Shown: piece after piece, positions 14,861 through 27,559 of the stretch
Position numbering within the stretch: position 1 is the stretch's first letter
How the letters are laid out: the number at the start of each line of letters is the position of its first letter
Assembly: GCA_947650365.1 (NCBI GenBank)
Contig: OX393555.1
Location: 84,635,995-84,699,994, forward strand
Direction of reading: 5' to 3'
DNA from: Chamaelirium japonicum
Lineage: Eukaryota; Streptophyta; Magnoliopsida; Liliales; Melanthiaceae
DNA length: 64,000 nt
Made by a program: the position numbers and the translations under genes
Notes under the pieces: generated by a model
The model's input: the letters and a program-made list of their open reading frames with translations, nothing else
Told to the model about the DNA's origin: nothing
Databases searched by the model: none

Positions 14861-15214
14861 ATCTCATAATACGTTATCAGTCCAAACATACGAGCCTAGC
14901 AGACCAGTCTCAAAAAAACTTAAAAACAAACGAAAACATAAGAGATTGAAGGAGTGAGAAGAGAATGGGGATATAAATAAAGAGAGAAGAGAGAAGAAGT
15001 CCTGCTCCAGTCCATTCGCCACGCGTATAGGTGTGTAGTAAGAAGGAATCTAAATTCCATAACTCCACAGAAGATATAGAATAAGAGAGAAGAGAACGGA
15101 GCGATAAATGAAGAGAGAATAAAGAAGAAGTCTTGCTCAAGACCATTGGCCAGGGGTATTGGTGTGAAGTAAGAAGGAATCTAAATTCCAAAACTCCACT
15201 TCTCAATAATATCA

Positions 15215-16090
15215 TCTCAACGTTATTATGATTATCATAGTAATGTTAATAAAATTTTATAATTAAATTAATTATTTATATAATTATTAATAAATTTAGT
15301 AATTTAAATAATTTAATAATTAATTTCTGAGTAAAAAATTTATTTTTTAACTTATTTAATTATTTAATTTATTTATTTATTATTATATTACTAAATAATT
15401 AAATTATATAATGATTTAATTATTTAAATTATTAAATAAAGAAATATTTATTTAATAATATAATTAATTAATTTATTAAATATATAAATTATTTTTTAAA
15501 ATATTATTTTATTTTTAAATAAAGAAATAATTAGTTAATTATTTAAATACTTAAAAACTTATTTAGTGAATAAATATATTAAATAGAATATTTACTAAAA
15601 AAAGTAAATAATTTAATTATTAAATAATTTAATTGTTAAATAAATATAATAAAGTAGATTATTATATCATAAGATAATTAAATAATTAATTTATTAAATT
15701 ATAAAATATTAATTGAAATTAAAAAAAAATATATATTTAATTACGTAATAAAATTAAAAAATAATTAAATAACAAATTACTTATTATTTAATTAATAAGT
15801 TAATAAAAAAAATTTAAAAAAAAATTAATATTTTTTGAAATAATCAAATAAATATTTTTTTATTTAAATATTTAAATAATAAATAAATTATTTAAATAAT
15901 TTACTTATATAATTATATAGATAATTAAATATTTATTTAATTATTTAATTATTTAATAATTTAATTTATTAAACTAATTAAATTAATTAAATATTAGGAA
16001 GTAAGAAGTAAAATAAGGTAACCCGAATTTTTTATCCTAAAAATAATTTATATTTTTCTTTAAAAAAATTTAAAACATTACAACTGTTAT
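15215..16090. repeat. Long AT-rich island, copy B
   Basis: Homologous to 9965-10880 with the same borders (ATCATCTCAACGTTATTATG on the left, CCCGAATTTTTTATCC on the right). No coding potential was seen. Confidence 0.8.
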
Positions 16091-19000
16091 AAGATCATTC
16101 GATGGGATGGCTATCCACCGTTGGATCTTTCCCATGGATTATGATTTCCCATAGATTATTTAGGCCCTAAGTAAGCTTACCCTATAAATAATATACAACC
16201 CTTTTCCTATAGATTGCTTAGGCCCTAAGTAAGCTTACCCTATAAATAATATACGACCCCTTTAGGGTAGGGCACGTTTGACGACTTTCTTTTTTTCCCA
16301 TCTAACTACACATTATCAGCACGAACATATAGAGCCCAGCCGACCAGTCATAATAAAACGGAGAGAGAAATGAAGACAGAAGAGAACGAAGAGATAAACG
16401 AAGAGAGAAGAGAGAAGAAGTCCTACTCTAGTCCATTGCAACGAGTATAGGTGTGAACTAAGAAGGAATCTAAATTCCAAAACTCCACTTCTCAATAATA
16501 TAATTAAATCTCTCCATTCTCTTCTTTCTCCCACCTCACAATACATTATCAGCACGAAAATATCGAGCCCAACTGACCAGTCATAAGAAAACAGAGAGAG
16601 AAACAAAGATCAAAGAGAGAGAAGAAGAAAGAAGAGAACGAAGAGATAAACAAAGAGAGAAGGGAAAAAGTCCTGCTCCAGTCCATTGGCCATGGGTATA
16701 CGTGTAAAGTAAGAAGGAATCTAAATTCTAAAACTCCACAAAAAAGAGAGGAGAAAAAAGAAGAGAACGGAGAGATAAATAAAGAGAGAAGAGAGAAGAA
16801 GTCATACTTCAGTCCATTGTCCATGGGTATAGGTGTGAAGTATGAAGGAATCTAAATTCCAAAACTCCACTTCTATCGTCGTTTATCTCTCCGTTCTCTT
16901 CTCTTTTCTTTTCTCTCTTCTGTGTAATTTTAGAATTTTGATTCCTTCTTACTGCACACCTATACCCAAGGCGAATGGACTAGAGTAGGACTTCTTCTCT
17001 CTTCTCTCTTTATTTATGTCTCTGTTCTCTTCTCTCTTCTTCTCTCTCTTTTGTCTTAGTTTCTCTTTTAATTAAATAATTATATTATTTAATTAAATTA
17101 TTTAGGTTGAAGTGAGAAGTGAACAGAGAGATGAACAAAGAGAGAAATTGAGAAGAAGTCTTGCTCCAGTCCATTGGCCACGGGTATAGGTGTGAAGTAA
17201 GAAGGAATCTAAATTCTAAAACTCCACTTCTATCTTCGTTTATCTCATTGTTCTCTTATCTATTTTTCTCTCTCTTTTGTGTAGTATTAGAATTTAGATT
17301 CCTTCTTACTTCACACCTATACCCAAGGCGAATGGACTGGAGTAGGACTTCTTCTCTCTTCTGTCTTTATTTATCCCTCTGTTCTCTTCTCTCTTCTTCT
17401 CTCTCTTCTGTCTTAGTTTCTCTCTTAATTAAATAATTATATTATTTAATTAAATTATTTAGGTAGAAGAGAGAATAGAACGGAGAGATAAATGAAGTGA
17501 GAAGAGAGAAGAAGTCCTACTCCAGTCCATTGGCCATGGGTATAAGTATAAAGTAAGATTGAATCTAAATTTCAAAACTCCACAGAAAAGAGAGGAGAAA
17601 AGAGAAGAGAACGGAGAGATAAACGAAGAGAGAAGAGAGAAGAAGTCGTGCTCTAGTCCATTGGCCATGGGTATAGGTGTAATGTATGAAGGAATCTAAA
17701 TTCGAAAACTCTATAAAAAAAAGAGGAGAAAAGAGAAGAAAATTAAGAGATAAACAAAGAGAGAAGAGAGAAGAAGTCCTACTCCAGTCCATTGGCCATG
17801 GGTATAGGTGTAAAGTAAAAAGGAATCTAAATTCCAAAACTCTATAGAAAAGAAAGGAGAAAAGTGAAGAGAATAAAGAGATAAATAAAGAAAAAAGAGA
17901 GAAAAAGTCCTGCTCCAGTCCATTGTCCATGGGTATAGGTGTGAAGTAAGATTGAATCTAAATTCCAAAACTCCACTTCTATCTTCGCTTATCTCTCCGT
18001 TCTCTTCTCTCTTTTTTTCTCTCTTCTGTATAGTTTTAGAATTTAGATTCCTTCTGACTTCACACCTATACCCATGGCAAATGGACTGGAGCAGGACTTC
18101 TTCTCTCTTCTCTTCTTATTTATCTCTTTGTTCTCTTTTTTTTTTCTTCTCTCTCTTTTATCTTAGTTTCTCTCTTAATTAAATAATTATATTATTTAAT
18201 TAAATTATTTAGGTAGAAGAGAGAAGGGAACGGAGAGATAAACGAACAGAGAAAGGGAGAAGAAGTCTTGCTCCTGTCCATTGGCCACGGGTATAGGTAT
18301 GAAGTAAGAACGAATCTAAATTATTAATCTTCACAGAAGAGAGAGAAGAAGAAAGAAGAGAACGGAGAAGAGAGGGAAGAATCAAGATGAGAATATATAG
18401 ATAAACAAAGAGAGAAGAGAGAAGAAGTCCTGCTCTGGTCTATTGGCCACGGGTATAGGTGTGAATTAATAAGGAATCTAAATTCCAAAACTTCACAGAA
18501 GAAAGAAAAGATAAGGACATACTTCTATTTAATTATTAAAACTAGAGAGATTTATATTATTTTATTTAGGTTCTCTTCTTTCTTCCCATAATATGTTACC
18601 AGCACGAACATATCGAGCCCAACTGACTAGTCACAAGAAAATAGAAAGAGAAATAAAAACAAAAGGGAAAGAAAAAGAGAGAAGAGAATGAAGAGATAAA
18701 CGAAGAGAGAAGAGAGAAGAAGTCCGGCTCCAATCCATTAGCCATGGGTATATGTGTGAAGTAAAAGTAATTTAAATTCCAAAACTCTACTTCTTAATAT
18801 TTATATGACCTCTTTAGGGTGGGCCACGTGTGACGGCTCTCTCTTTCTCCCATTTCACAACACATTATCAGCACGAACATATCGAGCCCAGCCGACCAGT
18901 TATCAGAAAATAAATAGAGAAACAAATACAGAAGAGAGAGAAGAGAATAGAGAGATAAACAAAAAAAGAAAGGAGAAGAAGTCCTACTCCAGTCCATTGG

Positions 19001-20091
19001 CCATGGGTATAGGTGTGGAGTAAGAAGGAATCTAAATTCAAAAACTCAACAGAAGAGAGAGAAGGAGAAAGAAGAGAACGGAGAGATAAATAAAGAGAGA
19101 AGACAGAATAAGTCCTGCTCCAGTTCAATGGCCATGGATATAGGTGTGAAGTAAAAAGGAATCTAAATTCCAAAATTTCACTTATGTCTTTGTTTCTTTC
19201 GTTGTTTTCTTATGACTGGTCAGCTGAGCTCAACATGTTTGTGCAGATAACGTGTTGTGAGATAGGAGAAAGAGAGAGCCGTCAAACGTGACCCACCCTA
19301 AAGAGGTCATATATTATTTATTATTTATAGAGTAAGCTTACTTAGGGTCTAAGCAGTCTATGACAATCCCTAATCCATGTGAGAAGAGAGAAGAGAATAG
19401 AGAGATTTAATAATATTATTAAGAAATAGAGTTTTGGAATTTAGATTACTTCTTACTTTACACCTAGACCCGTGGCCAATGGACTAGAGTAGGACTTCTT
19501 CACCCTTCTCTCTTTGTTTATCTCTCCGTTCTTTTCTTTCTTGTTCTCTCTCTTCTAATTTTGTTTCTCCCTCTGTTTTCTTATGACTGATCAGCTGGGC
19601 TCGACATGTTCTCACTGATAACGTATTGTGAGATAGGAGAAAGAGAGATCCATCTAATATGCACCACCCTAAAGGGGTTGTATAAATATTAAGAAGTTGA
19701 GTTTTGGAATTTAGATTCCTTCTAAGTACTTCACACCTATACTCGTGGCTAATGGACTGGAGCAGGACTTCTTCTCTCTTCGTTTATCTCTTCGTTTATC
19801 TCTTCATTCTCTTCTCTCTTCTTCTCTCTCTTCTGTCTTTGTTTCTCTCTTTATTTTCTCTTCTCTTTTCTTCTCTCTCTTCTGTCTTCATTTCTTTCAC
19901 TTGACTGGTAGGCTGGGCTTGACATGTTTGCACTGATAACATATTGTAAAGTGGAAGAAAAAGAGAGCCGTCAAACGTGCTCCACCCTAAAAGGGTCATA
20001 TAAATATTGAGAAGTGGAGTTTTATAATTTAGATTCCTTCTTACTTCACACCTATACCCATGGCCAATGGACTGGAGCAGGACTTCTTCTT

Positions 20092-21300
20092 TTTTCATAC
20101 TGATAATGTTACTATAATTTTTTTAATTAAATTAATTATTTACTTAAAATGAAGAGAGTTTTGGAATTTACTATGATAATCATAATAACGTTGAGATGAT
20201 ACTATTGAGAAGTAAAGTTTTGGAATTTAGATTCCTTCTTACTTTACACTTATACCCATAGCGAATGGACTGGAGCATGACTTCTTTTATCTTCTCTCTT
20301 TATTTATCTCTCTGTTCTCTTCTCTTTTCTTCTCTCTCTTCTATCTGCGTTTCTCTCTTCGTTTTCTTGCGACTGGTCGGCTAGGCACGACATGTTCGTG
20401 CTGATAATGAATTATGAGATGGGAGAAATAGAGAGCCATCAAACATGCCCCACCCTAAAGGGGTCGTATATTATTTATAGGGTAAGCTTACTTAGGGCTT
20501 AAGGAATCTATGAGAAATCCTTATCCATGGGAGAAGAGAGAAGAGAACGAAGATATTTAATTATATTATTAAAAAGTGAAGTTTTGAAATTTTGATTCCT
20601 TCTTACTTCACTTCTATACCCTTGGCGATAGGACTGGAGTAAGACTTATTCTCTCTTTTCTCTTTATTTATCTCTTCATTCTCTTCTCTCTTCTCATAAC
20701 ACATTATCAACACGAACATATCGAGCCCAGCCGACCAGTCCCAAGAAGACGATGCGAGAAACAAAGACAAAAGAGAGAGAAGAGAACAGAGAGATAAATG
20801 AAGAGAGAAGAAGAGAAATAAAATATTTTTCATGCTTATAAATTTATATAAATTATTTAATAAATATAAAATATTTTATAATTAAATATTTAAATATTAA
20901 CATTGAGATAATACTATTTAAATATTTAAAAAAACGATATACTTTATAATATTTAAAAAAATATTAATTAATATAAATAAATAAATATACAATCTCCCAT
21001 CTCACAACACATTATCAGTACAAAAATATCGAGCCCAATGGACGAGTCATAAAAAAAGAAGAAAGAAACGAAGATAGAAGATAGAGAAGGAGTAAGAAGA
21101 GAACGGAGAGATAAACGAAGAGATAAGATAGAAGAAGTCTTGCTCCAGTCCATTCACTATGGGTATAGGTGTGAAGTAAGATAGAATCAAAATTCCAAAA
21201 CTCTACTTCTCAATGAATTTTTTGCTATAAAAATAATTTATAATTTTCTTTAAAAAAGTTTAAAACAATACAACTATTATAAGATCGTTCGATCGGGTGG
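20092..21300. repeat. Higher-order repeat copy C (recognisable part)
   Basis: This is the third copy. It retains the start marker, the opposite-orientation unit near 20480 and the small AT island at 20820-20990. At 21212 the long AT island of copies A and B is missing: sequence jumps from CTCCACTTCTCAATx directly to the island's right flank (GAATTTTTTGCT and the adjacent GATCGTTCGATCGG). Beyond 21300 colinearity is no longer clear by eye. Confidence 0.6.
20820..20990. repeat. Small AT-rich island, copy C
   Basis: Homologous to 9098-9250 and 14690-14860; it is the third copy of the marker that defines the roughly 6.1-kb periodicity. Confidence 0.75.
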
Positions 21301-23149
21301 CAATGGACTGGAGCAGGACTTGTTCTATCTTCTATCTTCATTTATATCTTTGTTCTCTTCTCTCTTCTGTCTTCGTTTCTCTCTTTATTTTCTTCTGATT
21401 GGTCGACTGGGTTCGACATATTCGTGCTGATAACGTGTTGTAAGAGTGGAGAAAGAGAGAGTCGTCAAACGTGCCCCATCTAAAGGAGTCGTATATTATT
21501 TATAGGGTAAGCTTACTTAGGGCCTAAGCAATCTATGGGAATCCCTAATCCATAGGAGAAGAAAGAAGAGAACGAAGAGATTTAATTATATTATTAAGAA
21601 GTGGAGTTTTGGAATTTAGATTCTTTCTTACTTCATAACTATACCCGTAGCTAATAGACTGGAGCAAGACTTCTTCTCTCTTCTCTCGTTGTTTATCTCT
21701 CTGTTCTCTTCTCTCTTATTCTCTCTCTTTTGTATTCGTTTCTCTCTCTATTTTCTTATGACTGGTCGGCTGGGCTCGACATTTTCGTACTGATAAAGTA
21801 TTATGAGATGGGAGAAAGAGAGAGCCGTCAAATATGCACTACCCTAAATGGGTCGTATAAATATTAAAAAGTTGAATTTTGGAATTTAGATTCTTTCTTA
21901 CTTCGTACCTGTACCCGTGGCCAATGGACTGGAGCAGGACTTCTTCTCTCTTCTCTCTTCATTTATCTCTCCATTCTCTTCTCTTTTCTTCTCTCTCTTT
22001 TGTGGAGTTTTGGAATTTAGATTCCTTTTTACTTCACACCTATACCCGTGTGAGAGGAGACTATTTAAATAATTAATTCTTAGTTCTCTTCTCTCTCTTT
22101 TGTCTTTGTTTCTCTCTCTGTTTTCTTATGACTGGTCGGTAGGGCTAGACATGTTCGTGCTGATAAAATTTTGTGAGATGGAAAAAAGAGAGAGCCGCCA
22201 AACATGCCCTACCCTAAAGGGGTCATATTTTATTTATAGGGTAAGCTTACTTAGGGCCTACGCAATCTATGGTAAGCCCTAATCCATAGAAGAAAAGAGA
22301 AGAGAACGGAAATCTTTTATTATTTTATTGAAAAGTGGAGTTTTGGAATTTAGATTCCTTCTTGCTACATACCTATACCCATAGAGAATAGACTAGAGCA
22401 GGACTTCTTCTCTCTTCTCTATTCGTTTATCTCTCTGTTTTCTTCTCTCTTCTTCTCTCTCTTCTGTCTTTGTTTCTCTCTCTGTTTTTGTATGACTAGT
22501 CGGTTAGGCTCGATATATTCGTGCTGATAATGTATTGTGAGATGGGAGAAAGAGAGAGCCATCAAACATACCCTACCCTAATTAGATTTCTTCTTACTTC
22601 ACACATAAACCCGTGGCCAATAGGTTGGAGCAGGACTTCTTCTATCTTTTCTCTTCATTTATCTCCTCGTTCTCTTCTCTCTTCTTTTCTCTCTTCTGTC
22701 TTCCTTTCTCTCTCTGTTTTCTTATGATTGGTCGGCTAGGATCGACATGTTCGTGTTGATAACGTATTTGTGATAGAGAAAAAGAGAGCCGTCAAACGTG
22801 TCCCTTCCTAAAGGGGTCATATAAATATTGAGAAGTGGAGTTTTAAAATTTAGATTCTTTCTTACTTTATACTTAGACCCGTGGTGAATGGACTGGAGCA
22901 GGACTACTTCTCTCTTTATTTATCTCCCCGTTTTCTTCTTTTTTCTTTTCTCTCTTCTGTTTTCGTTTCTCTCTCCGTTTTCTTGTGACTGGTCGGCTGG
23001 GCTCGATATGTTCATGCTGATAACGTGTTGTGAGATGGGAGAAAGAGAGGGCCATGAAATATGCTCCACCCTAAAGGAGTCATATATTATTTATAGGATA
23101 AGCTTACTTAGGGCCTAAGCAATCTAAAAGAAACCCTAATACATAGGAG

Positions 23150-24728
23150 AGATCCGACGGTGGACAACCATCCGATCGAACGATCTTATAACAGTTGTAA
23201 TATTTTAAATTTTTTAAAGAAAAATATAAATTATTTTTAAAGCAAAAAATTCGGGGTGTGCCTCATCTTTCTTTTTTACTTCCTATTATTTAATTAATTT
23301 AATTAGTTTAATAAATTAAATAGTTAAATAATTTAATAAATATTTAATTATCTATATAACTAAATATTTAAATTATTTAAATAATTTACTTATTATTTAA
23401 TTTTTAAAATAAATAAATATTAATTTGATTATTTAAAAAAAAAAAGTTATTTAAAAAAATACTTTATTATTTATATATTCAAAAAATTAATTTATTATTT
23501 AAATAACAAGTACATAGTTATTAAATTATTATTTTATTTTATGACTTAATTAAATAATTAATTTTTTAATTTTTTTAATTAATATTTCATAATTTAATAA
23601 AAAAAATTAATTATTTAAATATATAACAAATTTATTAAAATTATTATTTTTTTAACTATATCTTCTTCTCTCTCTTCTGTCTTCGTTTCTCTTTCCGTTT
23701 TCTTTTGACTGGTCGGTTAGGCTCGACATGTTCGCGCTGATAATGCGTTATGAGATGAAAGAAATAGAGAGCTGTCAAACGTGCCCCACCCTAAAGGGGT
23801 CGTATATTATTCATAGGGTAAGCTTACTTTGGGCCTAAGCAATCTATGGAAAACTGTAATCCATGGGAGAGATCCGACGGTGGACAGCCATCCGATCGAA
23901 CGTGCCCCACCCTAAAGGGGTCGTATAAATCATTTATTTAAATAAATATTAAATCAATTCTCTTAATTAGTAAACTTACTTTATAAATATTTAATTTTAT
24001 ATAATTGATTATCGCCATGGGTATAGGTGTGAAGTAAGAAGGAATCTAAATTCTAAAACTCCACTTCTCAATAGTATCATGTCAATATTATTATGATTAT
24101 CATTGTAATATTACTATAATTTTTTTAATTAAATTAATTAATTCTTTAATTATTAAATAATTTAAATAATTTAATAATAAAGTTTACTAATTAACGTGTT
24201 GTGAGATGGGAGAGAGAGCCGTCAAACTTCTCTTTTCTCCCATGGATTAGGATTTTCCATAGATTGCTTAGGCCCTAAGTAAGCTTACCCTATAAATAAT
24301 ATACGACCCCTTTAGGGTGGGGCATATTTACGGCTCTCTCTTTCTCTTATCTCATAACACTTACCCTATAAATAATAGAAGACCCCTTTAGGGTGGGGCA
24401 TGTTTAACGGCTCTCTTTTTCTCCCATCTCACAACACATTATCAGCACGAACATATTGAGCCCAGCCGACCAGTTGCAAGAAAACGGAGAGAGAAACAAA
24501 GACAAAAGAGGAGTTTTGGAATCTAGATTCCTTCTTACTTCACACCTATACCCGTGGTCAATGGACTGGAGCAGGACTTCTTCTTCACAGAAGAGAGAGA
24601 AGAAGAGAGAAGAGAACGAAGATATAAACAAAGATAGAAGAGAAAGATATGACTGGTCGGCTGGGCTCGATAGTAAGAAGTGGCACACCCGAATTGCTTA
24701 GGCCCTAAGTTCAAATATTAAAAGATAC
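23150..24728 (-). repeat. Inverted-duplication arm 2a
   Basis: This is the reverse-complement counterpart of about 4674-6460. Its right edge carries the complement of the rare GGGTGTGCCACTTCTTACTA marker (near 24670-24700) and of a TTAATATTTGAACTTAGGG marker. Its left part contains the AT-rich island at about 23190-23660, matching about 5940-6420. Order is preserved throughout. Limits are approximate. Confidence 0.75.
23190..23660. repeat. AT-rich island, inverted copy
   Basis: This is the reverse complement of the island family. Its left edge has GTTGTAATATTTTAAATTTT and AAGCAAAAAATTCGGGGTGT, the complement of the boundary motif seen at 6340, 10800 and 16020. It belongs to inverted arm 2a. 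Confidence 0.78.
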
Positions 24729-25189
24729 ACCGTCGAATCTCTCCCATAGATTAGGGTTTCCTATTGATTACTTAGGCCCTAAGTAAGCTTATACTATAAA
24801 TAATATACGATCCCTTTTGGGTGGGGCATGTTTAAGGGCTCTTTCTTTCTCCCATCTCACAACACGTTATCAGCACAAACATGTCGAGCCCAGTGACAAG
24901 TCACAAGAAAACTGAGAGAGAAACAAAGATAGAAAAGATAGAAGAAGAGAGAAAAGAATGGAGAGATAAACGAAGATAGAAGAGACAAGAAGTCCTACTC
25001 TAGTCCATTGGCCATGGGTATAGTTGTGAAGTAAGATAAAATTAAAATTTCAAAATTCAACTTCTCAATAATATAATTAAATCTCTCCATTCTCTTCTCT
25101 CTTCTCCCATGGATTAGGGTTTCCCATAGATTGCTTAGGCACTAAGTAAGCGTACCCTATAAGTAATATACGGGCCCTTTAGGGTGGGG

Positions 25190-25194
25190 CATAC
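25190..25194. repeat. Target-site duplication, left, of copia element 1
   Basis: CATAC directly precedes the TGTTGG terminus. The same five bases follow the other LTR at 35041-35045. This proves insertion of the intervening sequence as a unit into the array. Confidence 0.93.
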
Positions 25195-27521
25195 TGTTGG
25201 AAGTAAATCCATGGCAGAGGCCTGCAGCGGAAGCAAAGTGAAGGTCCGAGGACCGTGAGCGGTGTGCGTTACATATCAAAATTTTCATCGAAACGATCTA
25301 CATATGCGTGTATGAATCTAGCATGGCAACTACGCGAACCCCTAACGACGATCTAACGCGAAAGAACAATCTAGCATGTATTCATGTTCTAATTATGTTA
25401 GATCTACTTGTTAGAGATCATACCTGCGTGCGGAATCTTTCACCGCGACAAATTTCTTCTTTGTTGATGGAGACGGGCTACGGATCTGCTCGACATAGCT
25501 TTGGTGCAACAGCCATAACTTTTTTCTCTGAACTCCGATTGGGCTGAAATTTGGACTGCAGGTAGCCAACTTCGAGACGCAACTTTTTCAATAAGTTTCA
25601 CGTCGTTTGGACTTCTGTACCTCCCGGAATCACAGAAACAACGCTGATTTTCTGTGCAAATTCTGGACAGCAAAAGGTTGCGGGAGACGCCTTTTAGTTC
25701 ACCCGATCTCACACGATGCACGGCACCTCATCGATGGATCTCTGAGTGCCTCCATACGATGAGCCTTCTCCTTCTACGAAACATCATGCGAGGAAGACGA
25801 GTCGCCATCCAATGGCGCAAGCGAGGGAGAGAGAGACGAGAGAGGAGATGCGAAGAGAGGAGAGGGGGCGGCTAGGGCTTCCCTATGGCTTGGGCCGGCC
25901 CTAGGGCTTGCATGGCTCATTAATTTCGTCCCCCCCTCTCTCCCTATGCCTTATATAGGGCCAGCCTTATCCTTACGGATAAGCCTAGCGGATAGGATTG
26001 ACTGATTCAAACCTCTCACATATTTCTTCTTTTATCTCTATCTTTTCCTTGTTTTTCGAAAACGGTCAAAACAAGCCCGTTTTCTGCGCCTCTTGACCGA
26101 CCCTTTCATCGGAGGCAACAACCTCCTGAAACTAATAAGGCCGGCCTTGACCAGTCTCTCACCACTCAGGGCCGGCCCCCTTAGTGCATAGTGGCGCATA
26201 GTATGACCAAAACGCCCTTATGTCACTAGTTGGTCGTTCCTCGTGTATGAGACTTTGCAAGGCACACATAAGTGAAGTGCACCAGTGATTTCACTATTCT
26301 TTGAGGTTCCCGTAGGGTGCCCCTAGTGAAGTCAACTAGTCAACTCGTAACATATCCCGGTGCATCGCACCCATATGGCAAAGTCCACTTATGACAAGGA
26401 ATTGCTACATGCGTCTCTGCACTAACCTAGGGTTTCCCCTTAGTGCACACACGTAGCTACGCATCTACCGTGCACTAGTGCGGAGCACTCACGGAGCGTA
26501 GGCTTGGACTTCTCGCTTCCTCTAACTACATTCTGTATTTCGAGGAGATGGTATAAGAACCGTACATAATGTCGATAAGGTGGAACCTTCAGGGACCAGG
26601 GTTCATGGCTTCCAACTCAGACTCGATCGACACACTACCCGAGTGTACCATCGATCCTCTGAGTCCGAGTTAACCTGCGTAGCCACCCAGAGTGCGACAC
26701 AGGCTGCACTCCAATTCCCCCAGACTTACTATGTTCTCCCTCATACCCCTGCTCTCTGCTTAGTATGGTAAACCCGCTGTCCCTCCACTTGGTGCCATGA
26801 CGCAACTCGAGCGGTGGAGAATACCGTCAGACTCGAGTGCTCATATGACTCGGTTCCTTCCAGGTTGACTACATACATCGTACCTCCGATTACTCTGACG
26901 AGCAACTGGATCCGTCATCAGTCCAACTGATGACCACCTGGCCAGGGTTTAATACGACGTAGGTCAGACCAAGGAACGCACCTCCGGTTAGGGGTGTGGA
27001 TAGCCTGCAGGAGTGACACGCTGATGCAACGCCAGCCGGGTAACCCAGTACACCGTGGTTTTGGATCACTGCATCCGGATCCTCACACATTGGTGCCCCA
27101 AAGCACCACACAACTGGTTAGTCCACCAGACATGGTTCCTCAGGGTTTAGGACCATTTTACCCTAAGCAGAAACACGGTTTAGTGCACCGATGTCTGCTC
27201 ATCGATCTGTGCACCATGTTGGTTCTGTTCGGCCACAGACACTGTGCCTGGTAATGACCGTGGTGGAGATACCCACGCTCTGTCATCCCAACAGCTTATC
27301 CTGATAGGGTGACCAACCTTTATCAGAGCTGCGAACGTATTTAGGTTACATGGGACCAGTCCCTTGAGTCTCCCACTCAAGTGGATTACCATGTAGCCAT
27401 GGCTCTCTGTTCTGTAATCAGAACACGTACTAAGGTACGTACCAATATGCATTTATATACTATCAACCATACATAGCTAAACTATAGGTTTTACGAGCTG
27501 TAGACCTCACCAATTCTAACA
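25195..27521 (-). repeat. 3' LTR of copia element 1
   Basis: The LTR has inverted TG/CA ends. It is colinear with 32776-35040 and nearly identical, but contains a 65-base segment (about 26991-27055) that is absent from the other LTR. On the minus strand a TATA-like CCTATATAAGG lies at about 25951-25959. The GGCCGGCC-rich segments near 25890-26180 are shared by both LTRs. Confidence 0.93.
25951..25959 (-). promoter_or_regulatory. LTR TATA-like box (copia 1, 3' LTR)
   Basis: CTATATAA on the minus strand lies within the LTR; the same motif is at 33532-33540 in the other LTR. It is placed as expected for a U3/R promoter, but no transcription start can be seen. Confidence 0.5.
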
Positions 27522-27532
27522 ATCTCCCACTA
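27522..27532 (-). other. Polypurine tract of copia element 1
   Basis: AGTGGGAGAT on the minus strand lies immediately upstream of the TGTTAG start of the 3' LTR. This is the expected priming site for plus-strand synthesis. The same tract occurs in copia element 2 at 46076-46086. Confidence 0.85.
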
Positions 27533-27559
27533 GGTCTAACGAGGAATAACGGTGTTGAG

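Larger units (their letters stand above)
13955..20091. repeat. Higher-order repeat copy B
   Basis: This is the second long tandem copy. It starts at the marker TCATGTTGATAATATAACTA, matching TCATACTGATAATGTTACTA at copy C. Landmarks around the B-C boundary have a steady offset of about 6.12-6.16 kb: 12366/18517, 13160/19325, 13970/20100, 14690/20820, 14870/20995. The doubled ATTATTTATTATTTATAG variant at 13155 and 19313 is shared only by these two positions among the units read. Confidence 0.65.
1..25189. repeat. Degenerate ~0.5-kb non-coding repeat array, left block
   Basis: Mixed-orientation copies of one unit fill this block. In the TATA orientation a unit reads: a CCATGG-containing segment with TTAGGGTTTCCCATAG, a segment GCTTAGGCCCTAAGTAAGCTTACC, a TATA-like CTATAAATAATAT, GACCCCTTTAGGGTGGGGCA, CTCTCTCTTTCTCCCATCTC, CACGTTATCAGCACGAAC, a purine-rich tract of about 100-150 bases, GTCCTGCTCCAGTCCATTGG, and GGAATCTAAATTCC. 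The opposite orientation starts with the complements, for example near positions 405, 1500, 2190, 8115, 14330 and 22240; the TATA orientation appears near 3245, 5770, 6485, 7325, 9555, 10955, 16175, 24280 and 25150. Open frames of 60-120 codons occur in both directions but are by-products of pyrimidine tracts poor in stops. No host gene, tRNA or rRNA was seen. The unit may derive from the promoter and leader of a copia element (inference). Confidence 0.9.

Noticed and set aside
1014..24701. Many 60-158-codon open frames with recurring peptides such as HLYPWPMDWSRTSSLFSL
   Set aside because: They are the same repeat unit read in different frames and on both strands. Pyrimidine-rich tracts lack stops. 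Starts and ends vary from copy to copy, with no codon-level conservation that I can see.
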